This document shows, in pieces, positions 16,973 through 25,613 of a stretch of DNA of 54,367 bases (position 1 is the stretch's first letter; each line of letters opens with the position of its first letter). This DNA comes from Planctomycetia bacterium (GTDB lineage: Bacteria; Planctomycetota; Phycisphaerae; Phycisphaerales; SM1A02). Below the pieces are notes generated by a model that saw only the letters and a program-made list of their open reading frames with translations, did not search any database and was not told the origin of the DNA. The stretch spans positions 1 to 54,367 of the forward strand of contig SXUI01000020.1 of the NCBI GenBank assembly GCA_005790605.1, written 5' to 3'. The position numbers were made by a program, and so were the translations under genes.

Positions 16973-19051
16973 TCACCCTCCCGATCTCGGAAGTCGAAAC
17001 CGCGCGACCGCCTCTTGCAAGAACGCGACCGCGTGTGAAAGTTCATCCGCGACGCGAGAGCACTCTGAGACGCTGACGCCGGTTTCGCGTGCGCCAGCGA
17101 CAAGCGTTTGCATCGCCTCGTGAATCTGTTGGACGCCAAGCGCCTGCGTTTGCATGCCCTCCTTCACAGCACCGAAACGTTCACTCGACTTCTTGAACTC
17201 TTCGATGATCTGAGTGAGCACCTGACTCACGCGACTCACTTCCTCAAGTCCCGTACTCATCTCGCCGGCAAGCTTGCCCATCTCTCGATTTCCACTGACA
17301 ACCGCCTCCTGCATCTGTCGAACCATGCGCTCGATATCGAGGGTCGCCGCTGCGGTCTGATCCGCGAGGTGTCGCACTTCGCGCGCAACCACAAGAAAGC
17401 CTCGGCCAGAGTCTCCGGCTTTCTCGGCCTCGATCGCGGCATTGACTGAGAGCAGATTCGTTTGCTCGGCGACCTTCGCGATGGTGTTCACAACGCCCGT
17501 GATCGCTTGCGCCTTCTCACTGATCGCTTCAAGTCGCTCCGCAACCTCAGTGGTCGATTTATCAAGTCGCTGGACCGAGACCGTCATCGCTTCAAGCCCC
17601 GCGCGTCCCGTCGTTGCGGATGCTGCGCTTCGACGCGCACCAAGGTCGACCTCATCCACACTTCGCAAGAGTTCCGCGCCTGTGCCGCCAATCTCTCGAA
17701 TCGCTGCTGCAATCTGCGCGGTCGACCCACTGAATGACTCGACGGTGCGCGACTGCTGCCGCGAGGTTGCGCTCAACTCAGCCGCGCTTGCTGCGAGATG
17801 CTGCGCGTTGCCGCGAACGCTTCCGACGATGTCCGCCAGTTGCCGGCGCATCGACTCCACGCCACGCAACAGTTCCGCCGTTTCATCCTGACCCGTGACT
17901 GCGCCACCCTCAGACGCGAGGTCGCCTTGTGCGATCCCACTCGCGGCTACTTGCGCAAGCCGCACTCGAGCAGCCGTCCGCGCCGCAACCATCCACAAGA
18001 GTGAAACGAGGATTACTAAACCAACGAGCGCTGTGACGAAGTTGAGCGTGACAGCCCAAAGGGTTCCCGCGAGCATCTCGCGTTGCGGTTTTCGAAGCAC
18101 GAAATGCCAATCGCCAGGAGTAATGGTGGCGGAGACGTAGTAACACTCCTCGCCGAGTACCGGATCGCTGTGCTCCGTGAGTGCAATCTCGCCCGCTGGC
18201 GCGATCGATGCAAAGTACGGCGCGTATGCGGTCCCCTTCACCGCCTTGGTCCGAATCCGAGCCGTCCGCGCCGCATCGTCACTGCCTGAGGGATCGGTCG
18301 TCGCGAGCAGGTAGAAGCCACGCGTCTCGAGAAAAATGTCGCCGCCAAGTTCGCGCGCCATGGCTTCGAGGTCATGCTGTATTCTTGCAAGCGGGATATC
18401 GACGCACGCGACGCCGGCAAACTTCTTCTCGATGATGATCGGATGAACACACTCGATGATGTCATCGCCGTGATACTCGTACGGCTTCGTAATCACCGTC
18501 GCAACGACGCCGCCGCGCTCGAAGACTTCCTTCGGGTGCGCGTACCACAGGCCACCATCATCTTCGGTGTCCTCTGTAGGCTCCAACACCAAGCCGCCCG
18601 GCGTCGACTCGTCACGCCTTATATATGGAAGAAATCGACCGGCCGCATCCATCGCCTCCGCGGGAATTGTCCCGGCAGCGAGTGCTGCTGCGTCGGCGCC
18701 GTCCGTGGATGGCTCATACACGATGTACGCGCCTCGCCAGTCCGGATTCGCGCCCGCCGTTCGACGGAGCAGTTCGAGCGTCTCTGCGCGCTTTCCATAG
18801 AGGCCACTCTCTTGCGCGTGCGCCAGCGTCCGAGTGGCGAGCGCGGCCTCGGCGTTTTGTCGCTCGATGTGTGCGACCGCGACGCCCGCTCGCTCGCGCA
18901 ATTCTCGTTCAAGAGCATGCGCAGAAGCAAAGTAAGCGCGGACCCCACTCGAAGTGACCACCGCGACGAGCACGAACGCCGTTGGGAGGACCCCAAACAA
19001 CAAACTTCGACCAAGCATCGACCGTAAGAATGGCACCTTCGAAGTACTCAT
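16973..19051 (-). CDS. wspA: WspA-like chemoreceptor with periplasmic Cache-type sensor
   Basis: This is a 692-residue methyl-accepting protein and the first gene of the Wsp-type operon. In order: a cytoplasmic N-tip, TM1 (~15-37), a ~290-residue periplasmic region resembling a double-Cache (PDC) sensor (GAYIVYEPSTDG, GLWYAHPKEVFERGG, FAGVACVDIPL, YYVSATITPGDWHF), TM2 (~330-356), HAMP, and a long signalling coiled coil. The hairpin tip (~529-555, EQTNLLSVNAAIEAEKAG) and the adjoining ADQTAAATLDIERMVRQMQ resemble WspA. No C-terminal NWETF-type tether is present. The ligand is unknown; Pseudomonas WspA responds to surface contact, which cannot be assumed here. The structured repeat block lies upstream, beyond the start. 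Confidence 0.9.
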   Translation of the reverse strand: MSTSKVPFLRSMLGRSLLFGVLPTAFVLVAVVTSSGVRAYFASAHALERELRERAGVAVAHIERQNAEAALATRTLAHAQESGLYGKRAETLELLRRTAGANPDWRGAYIVYEPSTDGADAAALAAGTIPAEAMDAAGRFLPYIRRDESTPGGLVLEPTEDTEDDGGLWYAHPKEVFERGGVVATVITKPYEYHGDDIIECVHPIIIEKKFAGVACVDIPLARIQHDLEAMARELGGDIFLETRGFYLLATTDPSGSDDAARTARIRTKAVKGTAYAPYFASIAPAGEIALTEHSDPVLGEECYYVSATITPGDWHFVLRKPQREMLAGTLWAVTLNFVTALVGLVILVSLLWMVAARTAARVRLAQVAASGIAQGDLASEGGAVTGQDETAELLRGVESMRRQLADIVGSVRGNAQHLAASAAELSATSRQQSRTVESFSGSTAQIAAAIREIGGTGAELLRSVDEVDLGARRSAASATTGRAGLEAMTVSVQRLDKSTTEVAERLEAISEKAQAITGVVNTIAKVAEQTNLLSVNAAIEAEKAGDSGRGFLVVAREVRHLADQTAAATLDIERMVRQMQEAVVSGNREMGKLAGEMSTGLEEVSRVSQVLTQIIEEFKKSSERFGAVKEGMQTQALGVQQIHEAMQTLVAGARETGVSVSECSRVADELSHAVAFLQEAVARFRLPRSGG

Positions 19052-19334
19052 CGGGGACTTCAGAATACCCGAGCGAGTCTCTTGATCGCATCACTTAAGC
19101 GCTCGCGACCTGCGGCGCGTTGAGTCTGATCCGCCAACCTCACCGTAGACGCGCCGCCTCGCTCGCTTTCGACTGCGCCTGGCCGAGTGAATCGGCACAG
19201 GCGCAAGGGTAGAGTCTCTGTTTGTCCGCTCGCGACATGGAATCCGCTCCAAGCAGCGGATTCCTCGCTCGCTTTCGCCTGCGGCGCAATTCCGATGTCT
19301 TCTAAGACACAATCCGACGAGCTGCACTCGATTT

Positions 19335-19364
19335 CCGGCGGTGCCGATTCACTCGGCCCGCCGG
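19335..19364. repeat. 30-bp interrupted palindrome (R1)
   Basis: Arms CCGGCGG and CCGCCGG enclose inner arms GCCGA and TCGGC around the loop TTCAC, giving twelve base pairs with one bulged T. The same 30 bases occur reverse-complemented at 33723-33752; a diverged version lies near 53982-54008. The inner word GATTCACTCG recurs further in R3. Confidence 0.85.
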
Positions 19365-19383
19365 AGTCCAGAGCGAGTGCAGC

Positions 19384-19416
19384 GTTTTTGCCACGCGCCC
19401 TGGCGTGGCAAGAAAC
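19384..19416. other. Conserved hairpin of the interspersed repeat (R1)
   Basis: A stem GCCACGC / GCGTGGC (19390-19396 with 19403-19409) closes the loop GCCCTG. The flanks GTTTTT and AAGAAAC extend the pairing imperfectly. In R3 the same position reads GCCGCTG / CAGCGGC around GCTCTG, so the helix is kept while its bases change. It lies 12 bases beyond the fkp stop codon. The T-run precedes rather than follows the stem on the + strand, so it is not a standard intrinsic terminator for either direction. Confidence 0.75.
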
Positions 19417-19428
19417 CTGACACGAGCG

Positions 19429-22359
19429 CTAGAGCACCGCGCATCGCAGCCCGACAGGATCCACTTCAAATGGGAACGCGCGTGCGCGAGGATGCTGCGG
19501 GTGTTTCGCGATGTCCTGTCGCATCGCCTCGGCGCGACGCTCATCTTTCGCAATCAACAACATGAACCCGCCACCGCCCGCTCCCGCGAAACATGCCGCG
19601 GAGAGCTTCGATTTCCACCGCGCAGCGAGAGCATCAAATGCGGGAGGGCAACATCCGGCGTCAAGAATTCGTTTCTGCCGCATATAGAACGCCAACTCTT
19701 CGGCGACTGCGTCCACGCTCGACCCCTGCAACGCGAGACGCATGCGCTGCGCGTTCTCGCCAAGCGCTTCGACGGCGCGCCGCGTCGATGGTGTTCGAAC
19801 GAGCCAGTTCCAAACAACGGACTCGAGAATGTTCTTTGCCATCCGGCGCTCGCCGGTGAAGTAGAGAATCGTCCGTGACTCGAGCGCAGCGAGAAGTTTG
19901 CGCGTCGGCGTGATCACTTCGGGCGAAGGAATCTGCGCGCCGCCTGGCGCTGTTCGCGAGATCTTGAACCCGCCCAGTAGACCACCGACCTGATCCTGCC
20001 AACCTCCTCGAGTGGAGAGCATTTGCTCCAACACACTCGTGAGCGCAAAGAGACGCTCGCTCGAACATTCACGACCAAAGAGCCGCTCGAGGCAATGAAT
20101 CGTCGATGCTCCAAGGATCGAACTCGTCCCAAGCCCGCTTCCCTTGGGAACTGCGGAGAACATCGTGAGGGAAATTCCTCCGCCAATCTCTTCGAGCCAC
20201 TGCGCGAGATTCGCTTCACGCGCACTTGGTGCCGCACCAGTCAAGACGAGTGCGTTCTCCGCGAGTGAGGACCACCGCGTTGGATCCGTCCGTCCCATGA
20301 GATCGGCCGTCGAACGAATCACGCGTGTCTCACCAAGGTCCGTACTCGTGATTCGAATCACGAATTCTTCTTCGAGCTTTGCGACGACTTGCGTCGGAAG
20401 TTGTCCGCGCAGCGTCACAGCGACATTCACGACGCTGCCACCGACCTCATTGCAGATTGGTGGCGTATCTGTCCAGCCGCCCGCGAGATCCACACGCACC
20501 GGGGTTGAAGTCCAAATCGCCTGATCGGGAAGAATTGCAGCGCGAGACGGTGCCTCTGGAAGGTCGAAGCGACTCAAGACAGTGTCGCCGACGGCGCGAA
20601 ACGCTTCATCCCGCAGGCCTGCTGCTGCTGACTCGAGCCCACCTGCTCGCATGTGCTGTGAAAGTCGCGCGGCGAGCGACGCGCGCTGTAAGGGGTCCCC
20701 TGTTTGTGCCACGGCGGCGCGCGCACGGGACTTCTCTCTCGCGAGCCAGTGCAGCGCGCGCGCGTCTCGCTTCGTTTCAATCGCTGGCGCGTCCGCGGCG
20801 ACCAAAAGATCTTGCATGTTGACACGCTTGGCGCGGAGCCAAGTCGTCGGCGGCGCCTTGCCGGCCCACATCCATTCCATCGCACGCAGGATGTCGCCCT
20901 CACCACTCACGCACCAAATTCTCGCGTCCCAGAGTGAACCACCTGCAGCAACAAGATCTCGCACGCGCACTCCACACTGCAGCGCGAATTCTGCAAATGG
21001 CTTCCCAAGAAATGTCCCGCCACGATCAACCGGCGTCTTGAAATCGTCGTCGATGCCGCAACAGATTGCAGCGCGACCACCTGTGACAGGAAGCACGCCG
21101 ACCGAGACGCCGTGCGGAAGCGTGAGGGTGTCGGTGTCAACGCCGACGAGCACATTTTCTCCACCGAGCTCGAGACGCTTGGCGTGCACGAGATCGAGAA
21201 CCACGCGGTCACGCGCCACGCGAAGCGTTCCAACACCAGACTCAAACATCGCGACGCCTTCGCCTGCACCATCACTCGCACTCGCAATCGCAGGCGCCTC
21301 AAATCCGAATCGCTTCGCTACTGCTCTGTTGCCTACGACCGTGTCGAGGAGTTCGCGAGTTGTACCGATGTGAAGAAACTCGCCCGCGTCCGAAACTTCG
21401 CAGGCAAATCGCGTCTTTCGAAGGCCTTTGAAGAAGGCTGTGAGGAACGGTGCATTCGCGCGATCACAGAGTCGCAGGTAACCGGCGAGCGTCTGTGGCT
21501 TGGGAAGCGCGCATAAAAGCTCGCGATACAGATCGATCGGCGCAAGCTCTGCGCGCGCCATTCCATCCGCAAGCGACCCTTTCCGAGCGACAACGCGTCC
21601 CGGCGCGAGAAGAGCAACTCCACTCGCGACCAACATGGACTCCACCGCCGCGGCGTCCAATGACATGAGCCCCGTGTCAACGAGCGCCCTCCCGTCACTC
21701 CCGAGAGCGCCCGCCGCGCGCATCGCTTCAACCGATGGCTTCTGAAGAAACGCAACCGTCTCCTTCGCGCTCCCTTTCAAGATGTACACACCGTGGCGCG
21801 TTGCTCGCGCTGCAGATGCTCTACTCGCGACGCCGACGACCCCCTTTCCTCGAAAGCGCACCAATGCATGCTTGATGCCAAGGACACAGTCACCAGCCGC
21901 GATCAACACCTCGCCGCCCTCTCGAGGTGGAAGTGAGAGGAGATCATCGAGCAGCAAGTCGAACACCGCACCAGCGCGACCAGCGCTGCCCTGCCGGGGG
22001 AGCGTCGCGAAGAGCTTGCCCTGTACGGCATACATCGGAAGCCGTCGTGCATCGCCACCAGAGTGCAGAATCAAAACTCGCTGATTCGCGAAGAGTTCGC
22101 GGAGGCGGCTGGGTGAAGACGCGGGCTGCGCAGCGAGAAGTTTCTCAGCAATCGCTTTGAGCGCAAGAATCGTTGCGGCTCCAGAACCAATACGACGATC
22201 GCGCGCGTCGGCGACGACAAAGTACTGCGCGCCATACGGAAGCTGCCCGTCCCGCGACCGAGACGCGAGCATGCTTTCGTACGCAACCGCCTGACGCTGG
22301 TTTGCTGCGGTGAGCACGATCCAGTCGAGGATGGGCGCGCTCGCTACTCGCATCCTCAA
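19429..22359 (-). CDS. fkp: Bifunctional L-fucokinase / fucose-1-phosphate guanylyltransferase
   Basis: This 976-residue cytoplasmic protein is similar in length to Bacteroides Fkp (about 950), which makes GDP-L-fucose from free L-fucose in two steps. The N-terminal half is the guanylyltransferase (fucokinase-family PF07959-like: ILHSGGDARRLPMYAVQGKL, RHGVYILKGSAKETVAFL). The C-terminal ~370 residues are a GHMP kinase: PVRVDLAGGWTDTPPICNEV at the sugar site, PKGSGLGTSSILGAS as the ATP loop, and GAGGGGFMLLIA near the end. The next gene, divergent across an 88-bp gap, is a mutarotase. A GH95-like (fucosidase-related) lipoprotein lies further along, consistent with fucose scavenging. The TAG stop touches the edge of the structured repeat R1. 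Confidence 0.92.
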   Translation of the reverse strand: MRMRVASAPILDWIVLTAANQRQAVAYESMLASRSRDGQLPYGAQYFVVADARDRRIGSGAATILALKAIAEKLLAAQPASSPSRLRELFANQRVLILHSGGDARRLPMYAVQGKLFATLPRQGSAGRAGAVFDLLLDDLLSLPPREGGEVLIAAGDCVLGIKHALVRFRGKGVVGVASRASAARATRHGVYILKGSAKETVAFLQKPSVEAMRAAGALGSDGRALVDTGLMSLDAAAVESMLVASGVALLAPGRVVARKGSLADGMARAELAPIDLYRELLCALPKPQTLAGYLRLCDRANAPFLTAFFKGLRKTRFACEVSDAGEFLHIGTTRELLDTVVGNRAVAKRFGFEAPAIASASDGAGEGVAMFESGVGTLRVARDRVVLDLVHAKRLELGGENVLVGVDTDTLTLPHGVSVGVLPVTGGRAAICCGIDDDFKTPVDRGGTFLGKPFAEFALQCGVRVRDLVAAGGSLWDARIWCVSGEGDILRAMEWMWAGKAPPTTWLRAKRVNMQDLLVAADAPAIETKRDARALHWLAREKSRARAAVAQTGDPLQRASLAARLSQHMRAGGLESAAAGLRDEAFRAVGDTVLSRFDLPEAPSRAAILPDQAIWTSTPVRVDLAGGWTDTPPICNEVGGSVVNVAVTLRGQLPTQVVAKLEEEFVIRITSTDLGETRVIRSTADLMGRTDPTRWSSLAENALVLTGAAPSAREANLAQWLEEIGGGISLTMFSAVPKGSGLGTSSILGASTIHCLERLFGRECSSERLFALTSVLEQMLSTRGGWQDQVGGLLGGFKISRTAPGGAQIPSPEVITPTRKLLAALESRTILYFTGERRMAKNILESVVWNWLVRTPSTRRAVEALGENAQRMRLALQGSSVDAVAEELAFYMRQKRILDAGCCPPAFDALAARWKSKLSAACFAGAGGGGFMLLIAKDERRAEAMRQDIAKHPQHPRARAFPFEVDPVGLRCAVL

Positions 22360-22447
22360 ACAATAGCGCGAGATCTGCGAGGCGTGAAATCAACTTCAGC
22401 TTCACACACACAACGGTGCCGCTCACCGCATCGACTACCATTGGGCC

Positions 22448-22876
22448 ATGCGCGCCTTCGCTCAGGCCATCGACCTCAAAGACAATCCAGAGATGATTGC
22501 GGAGTATGTCGCGCTGCACCGCAAGGCGTGGCCTGAAGTGACGGACGCACTTCGCGAAATCGGCATTCATTCGATGCGCATCTACCGCGGCGGAACGCGG
22601 CTTTTCATGCTCATCGAGACCGAAGATAACTTTGATCTCGCGCGATACCAGGACTACGCGAAACTTCCGCGCACCGACGCTTGGGACACGCTGATGCGTC
22701 GTTATCAACAACCAACTCCGTTTGCAAAACCCGGCGAGTGGTGGTCCCCGCTCGAAGAGATCTTCGATCTTGGAGACTTCCCAACCAAGTTCGAACGGGA
22801 CCGCGACAACGCAAGTCTGGAAGATCTGTTTCCTGATGACCCTCACTTCAACGATTGGCTCAGGGATCACGGATGA
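22448..22876 (+). CDS. L-rhamnose/L-fucose mutarotase family protein (RhaM, DUF718)
   Basis: This is a 142-residue cytoplasmic ferredoxin-like-fold protein of the RhaM family (about 105-140 residues). Family marks are the N-terminal AQAIDLKDNPEMIAEY, the HRKAWPEVTDALREIGI segment with its catalytic-region His, and IYRGGTRLFMLIET. The paired Trp residues of GEWWSPLEEIFDL lie further on. Such enzymes interconvert alpha and beta anomers of 6-deoxy sugars. Because it is divergent from fkp and no rhamnose catabolic genes are near, L-fucose is a plausible substrate; this is inference. The last ~25 residues, after DLGDFP, extend beyond the usual domain. A 63-bp gap separates it from the beta-CASP gene on the same strand. 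Confidence 0.85.
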   Translation: MRAFAQAIDLKDNPEMIAEYVALHRKAWPEVTDALREIGIHSMRIYRGGTRLFMLIETEDNFDLARYQDYAKLPRTDAWDTLMRRYQQPTPFAKPGEWWSPLEEIFDLGDFPTKFERDRDNASLEDLFPDDPHFNDWLRDHG

Positions 22877-22939
22877 GTTTTTGCTCGCGCTGTCGACCGA
22901 ACCCCGACCACGATCACAACGCAAGACCACGGCTACCGC

Positions 22940-24382
22940 ATGAATGAAATTGTCCTCGAGTTCTTTGGCGCCGCCGGCGAAGTCACCGGATCATGCACGC
23001 TCGTGCACGCGAACGGCCGACGCATCTTGGTCGATTTCGGTTTGTTTCAAGGCTCTGAGGATGCGGAACTCCGAAGTCTTGTGCCTCCGCCCGTGGACCT
23101 ATCAACGCTGACCGCAGTCGTTGTCACCCACGCGCATATCGATCACTGTGGGCGGCTTGGAATGCTCCCGAAGCACGGCTTCACGGGAAAAATCTACGCC
23201 ACCACGGGGACTGCCGATCTTCTGCCGCGCGTGTTGCGAAGTTCTGCGCGTCTGCAACGTATGCGCTTTTATGAACGCACCGACGGCACTTCCGCATGGG
23301 CTCGCGCGCTCATGCCAGGCGAAGAACCTGCAGCAGCACCGGTGCTTCCTGTGATTCCTCGCATGTTCGAAATGGCGGACTCGAAGGACTGCGCGAGTCG
23401 CATCGTCCCAGTGCCACTCGGCAAGGAAATGTCGATCGCTGAAGATGTCACGGTTCGATTCTGGAATGCCGGCCATGTGGTTGGCGCGGCGAGTGTCGAA
23501 CTCACTGTCGGCGTCGGCGCGTCGCGCAAATCCGTCGTCTTCTCCGGCGACTTAGGAAGCTACGGCTCACCACTTCTCGCGCCCCCAGAATCGCCGCGGC
23601 ACGCCGACATCGTCGTGATTGAGTCAACGAATGGGGGTCGTCGTCGAGAGCCTGGCGCAAATCCAGAGCGCGACATCGCAGCGGTTCTTGCAGAGGCTTC
23701 AGGCGATCGCGCGAAGATTGTCGTCCCATGTTTTGCGCTCGGTCGCGCACAGCAAATCGTCCATCGACTGAGCGTGCTTCGGGCGCGCGGTGAACTTCGA
23801 AACTTCAATGTCTATCTCGACTCACCGATGGCCGTGCATGGAATGGAGGCGCTTTACAAGCACCCCGAATACCTTGCACCTGGCTTGCGAACCGCTGTCG
23901 AAGCGGGCGAAGCGCCGCTGTGGTTTCCGGAGTTGCACTACCTCCTTTCCAAGCGCGAGTCGATGGCGCTCGATGGCCTCGTCCATGGCGGCATCGTTAT
24001 TGCGGGGAGTGGGTTCATGGATGCCGGACCGATTCTGCGGCACCTCGAGATGTCGGTCGATCGCGAAGATGTTCGCGTCCTCATCGGGGGATATCAGCCA
24101 GAGGGCGGCATGGCATGGCGACTCTCCAACGGCGCCGACCGCATGCAATTCAATGGTCGAGTCGTTCCGGTCCGCGCGAAGATTGCTCGCGTCGAAGGCC
24201 TATCAGGTCACGCGGATCAGGACGATCTCATGCGGTGGCTTGAAGGCTTCGCCGATCCACCTGGTCGTGTCGTCATTAATCACGGGACGGATGAAGGACG
24301 GTCTGCACTCGCGACTCGCGTGCGTGCGGAAATCGGTTGCCCCGTTTCCATGCCGAATCTCGGCGAAACAGTTTCAGCGTGA
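22940..24382 (+). CDS. Metallo-beta-lactamase / beta-CASP nuclease family protein
   Basis: This 480-residue cytoplasmic protein has the metallo-beta-lactamase core interrupted by a beta-CASP domain, as in RNA-processing nucleases (CPSF-73 and TTHA0252 relatives). Two-zinc motifs are clear: EVTGSCTLVHANGRRILVD at the start, THAHIDHCGRLGML (HxHxDH), and AGHVVGAASVEL followed by FSGDLG. Beta-CASP motifs follow: PCFALGRAQQIVHRLS, GSGFMDAGPILRHLE, GLSGHADQDDLMRWLEGF and VINHGTDEGRSAL. The likely activity is metal-dependent endo- or 5'-exoribonuclease; no RNA target can be named. Its stop overlaps the next start (TGATG), so the nucleosidase-like gene is probably translationally coupled. Confidence 0.9.
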   Translation: MNEIVLEFFGAAGEVTGSCTLVHANGRRILVDFGLFQGSEDAELRSLVPPPVDLSTLTAVVVTHAHIDHCGRLGMLPKHGFTGKIYATTGTADLLPRVLRSSARLQRMRFYERTDGTSAWARALMPGEEPAAAPVLPVIPRMFEMADSKDCASRIVPVPLGKEMSIAEDVTVRFWNAGHVVGAASVELTVGVGASRKSVVFSGDLGSYGSPLLAPPESPRHADIVVIESTNGGRRREPGANPERDIAAVLAEASGDRAKIVVPCFALGRAQQIVHRLSVLRARGELRNFNVYLDSPMAVHGMEALYKHPEYLAPGLRTAVEAGEAPLWFPELHYLLSKRESMALDGLVHGGIVIAGSGFMDAGPILRHLEMSVDREDVRVLIGGYQPEGGMAWRLSNGADRMQFNGRVVPVRAKIARVEGLSGHADQDDLMRWLEGFADPPGRVVINHGTDEGRSALATRVRAEIGCPVSMPNLGETVSA

Positions 24383-25179
24383 TGATGGACAACGCACGCT
24401 CGCCCACCTTCGAACTCGAACCGCTCCCGAACCAGATTCGTCGCGTCTTGGTCTACATCGCGATGGAGGCCGAAGCGATCGGGATTGCGGATGCGCTTGG
24501 GTGTGGGGTTCCCACTCGCTTTCACGCAAACACTTCGGTCGTTTCCCGCGAGTGCACGCATGAACAGATGCGCGTGCAGCTCCTGACCGCGGGGTATGAC
24601 CCAGTGCTCGGCGTCGATCGAATCGGCCCTCTTCCCGCAGCCCTCGCGGTGTCTCATGCGCTTGATCAAGACGCGTTTGATTTGATCATCAACGCAGGGA
24701 CGGCGGGTGGATTTCAATCCCAGGGGAGTTCCATCGGCGAACTGATACTCGCACGGGATACACAGTTTCACGACTGTCGCGTCGCGTTACCCAAGTTTGA
24801 TCTTCTCGCTCGCGCGCACACAAGACTCTCTTGCACCGAATCGCAGCTTGAGTCCCTCGCGGCGCAGATTCATGCGCGCGTTGGCAGGGTCTCCACTAGT
24901 TCAAGCCTCGACGCAACTCGTGAAGAACTCGCGCTGTTCTCGCGCGAGAACATGCTCGCAAAGGAAATGGAGTTGGGAGCGATCGCGATGGTGGCGCGCG
25001 AGCGACGCGTTCCGCTAGTCGCCTTGAAATCCATCACCGATTTCGTGGACGGGCACGAACCAAATCATGTTGCCTTCACACGCAATCTCGCGGTCGCGTC
25101 AGGCAAACTTGCAACCGCGATGCCACGGTTCTTGAAGTGGATCAGCGATCAACAGCCGCGCCCCGCGCGATCCGCGTGA
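24382..25179 (+). CDS. MTA/SAH nucleosidase-like (PNP/UDP phosphorylase family) protein
   Basis: This ~265-residue cytoplasmic protein is similar to 5'-methylthioadenosine / S-adenosylhomocysteine nucleosidases, closest in feel to the plant-type branch. It shows the N-terminal RRVLVYIAMEAEAIGIADAL (MTAN starts typically with I-x-A-M-x-x-E), the glycine loop LIINAGTAGGFQ, and NMLAKEMELGAIAMVARER, where the ribose-binding Met-Glu lies. The C-terminal VALKSITDFVDGHEP carries the catalytic Asp (S-D-type: KSITD). It would split adenine from MTA or SAH; an alternative nucleoside is possible. ATG 24382 overlaps the stop of the upstream gene; the next ATG is at 24385. Its end overlaps the converging lipoprotein gene by 38 bp. 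Confidence 0.84.
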   Translation: MMDNARSPTFELEPLPNQIRRVLVYIAMEAEAIGIADALGCGVPTRFHANTSVVSRECTHEQMRVQLLTAGYDPVLGVDRIGPLPAALAVSHALDQDAFDLIINAGTAGGFQSQGSSIGELILARDTQFHDCRVALPKFDLLARAHTRLSCTESQLESLAAQIHARVGRVSTSSSLDATREELALFSRENMLAKEMELGAIAMVARERRVPLVALKSITDFVDGHEPNHVAFTRNLAVASGKLATAMPRFLKWISDQQPRPARSA

Positions 25180-25585
25180 TTGAGAATGACCAGACGGGCG
25201 TCGATCCATTCTTCCCGCCGACGATGAGCGTGATTGGACTGACGCTCTCCTTGCCACCATTGACTGCGACTCGATCCTGCGCGACGAAGTAGGTGTCCTG
25301 CGTGACGCCGTCACTCAGTTTGAGATCAATGCGGCCCCATGCGCCCACGGCAATCACTGCTTCGCCGCTCGCGTCGGTCGCCACTTCAAAGGGCGCCGAC
25401 ATGCGAGATGTCATCCCCGTCGCTGGCGCCGCACTGACGGTGATCCCTTCGACAGTTTTCCCTGTCGAAGCATCGCGAACCGTCACGAGGTAACTCCCGC
25501 TCTTCACATGGGGATTGCATGCGAACTGCGTCAGTGTCAATGCGATGAAGCACACAAGGGCCGAGGCAAAGCGAATCGGAAGCAT
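25142..25585 (-). CDS. Small lipoprotein with carboxypeptidase-regulatory-like (Ig-like) domain
   Basis: This is a predicted 147-residue lipoprotein. A hydrophobic signal (SALVCFIALTLTQFAC) ends in a lipobox-like LTQFAC, from ATG 25585; ATG 25603 and GTG 25612 are alternatives. The mature part has one beta-rich domain: VTVRDASTGKTVEGITVSA, then FEVATDASGEAVIAVGAWGR. This is typical of carboxypeptidase-regulatory or transthyretin-like folds in surface proteins. No enzyme motif is visible and the function is unknown. It lies 28 bp after the MFS transporter on the same strand, probably co-transcribed. Confidence 0.7.
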   Translation of the reverse strand: MLPIRFASALVCFIALTLTQFACNPHVKSGSYLVTVRDASTGKTVEGITVSAAPATGMTSRMSAPFEVATDASGEAVIAVGAWGRIDLKLSDGVTQDTYFVAQDRVAVNGGKESVSPITLIVGGKNGSTPVWSFSITRIARGAAVDR

Positions 25586-25613
25586 GGCGCGAAGCGTAGC
25601 CATATTCAGCACT

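Larger units (their letters stand above)
19093..19431. repeat. Interspersed intergenic repeat block, copy R1
   Basis: This block fills the gap between the start of wspA and the 3' end of fkp. Its parts recur at 33662-33893 (R2) and 53981-54367 (R3). The first bases (TTAAGCGCTCGCGACC, then CGTTGAGT) are nearly the reverse complement of a word in R3 near 54124-54154. A stretch of about 35 bp near 19240-19275 matches R2 near 33836-33870 in reverse complement. The 30-bp palindrome at 19335-19364 is identical, reverse-complemented, to 33723-33752. A hairpin at 19384-19416 follows. No coding pattern is credible. Nothing else (promoter or operator of wspA) could be recognised in the 377-bp gap. Confidence 0.85.

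Noticed and set aside
19384-19416. Hairpin as an intrinsic terminator of fkp
   Set aside because: On the fkp strand the stem is followed by AAAAAC, not by T; the T-run lies on the other side.
19302-19553. Similar short peptides (SLWTPAGRVNRHRR type) encoded in R1, R2 and R3
   Set aside because: The similarity comes from the repeated DNA palindrome; frames run into neighbouring genes and start sites are poor, so this is not a small-protein family.
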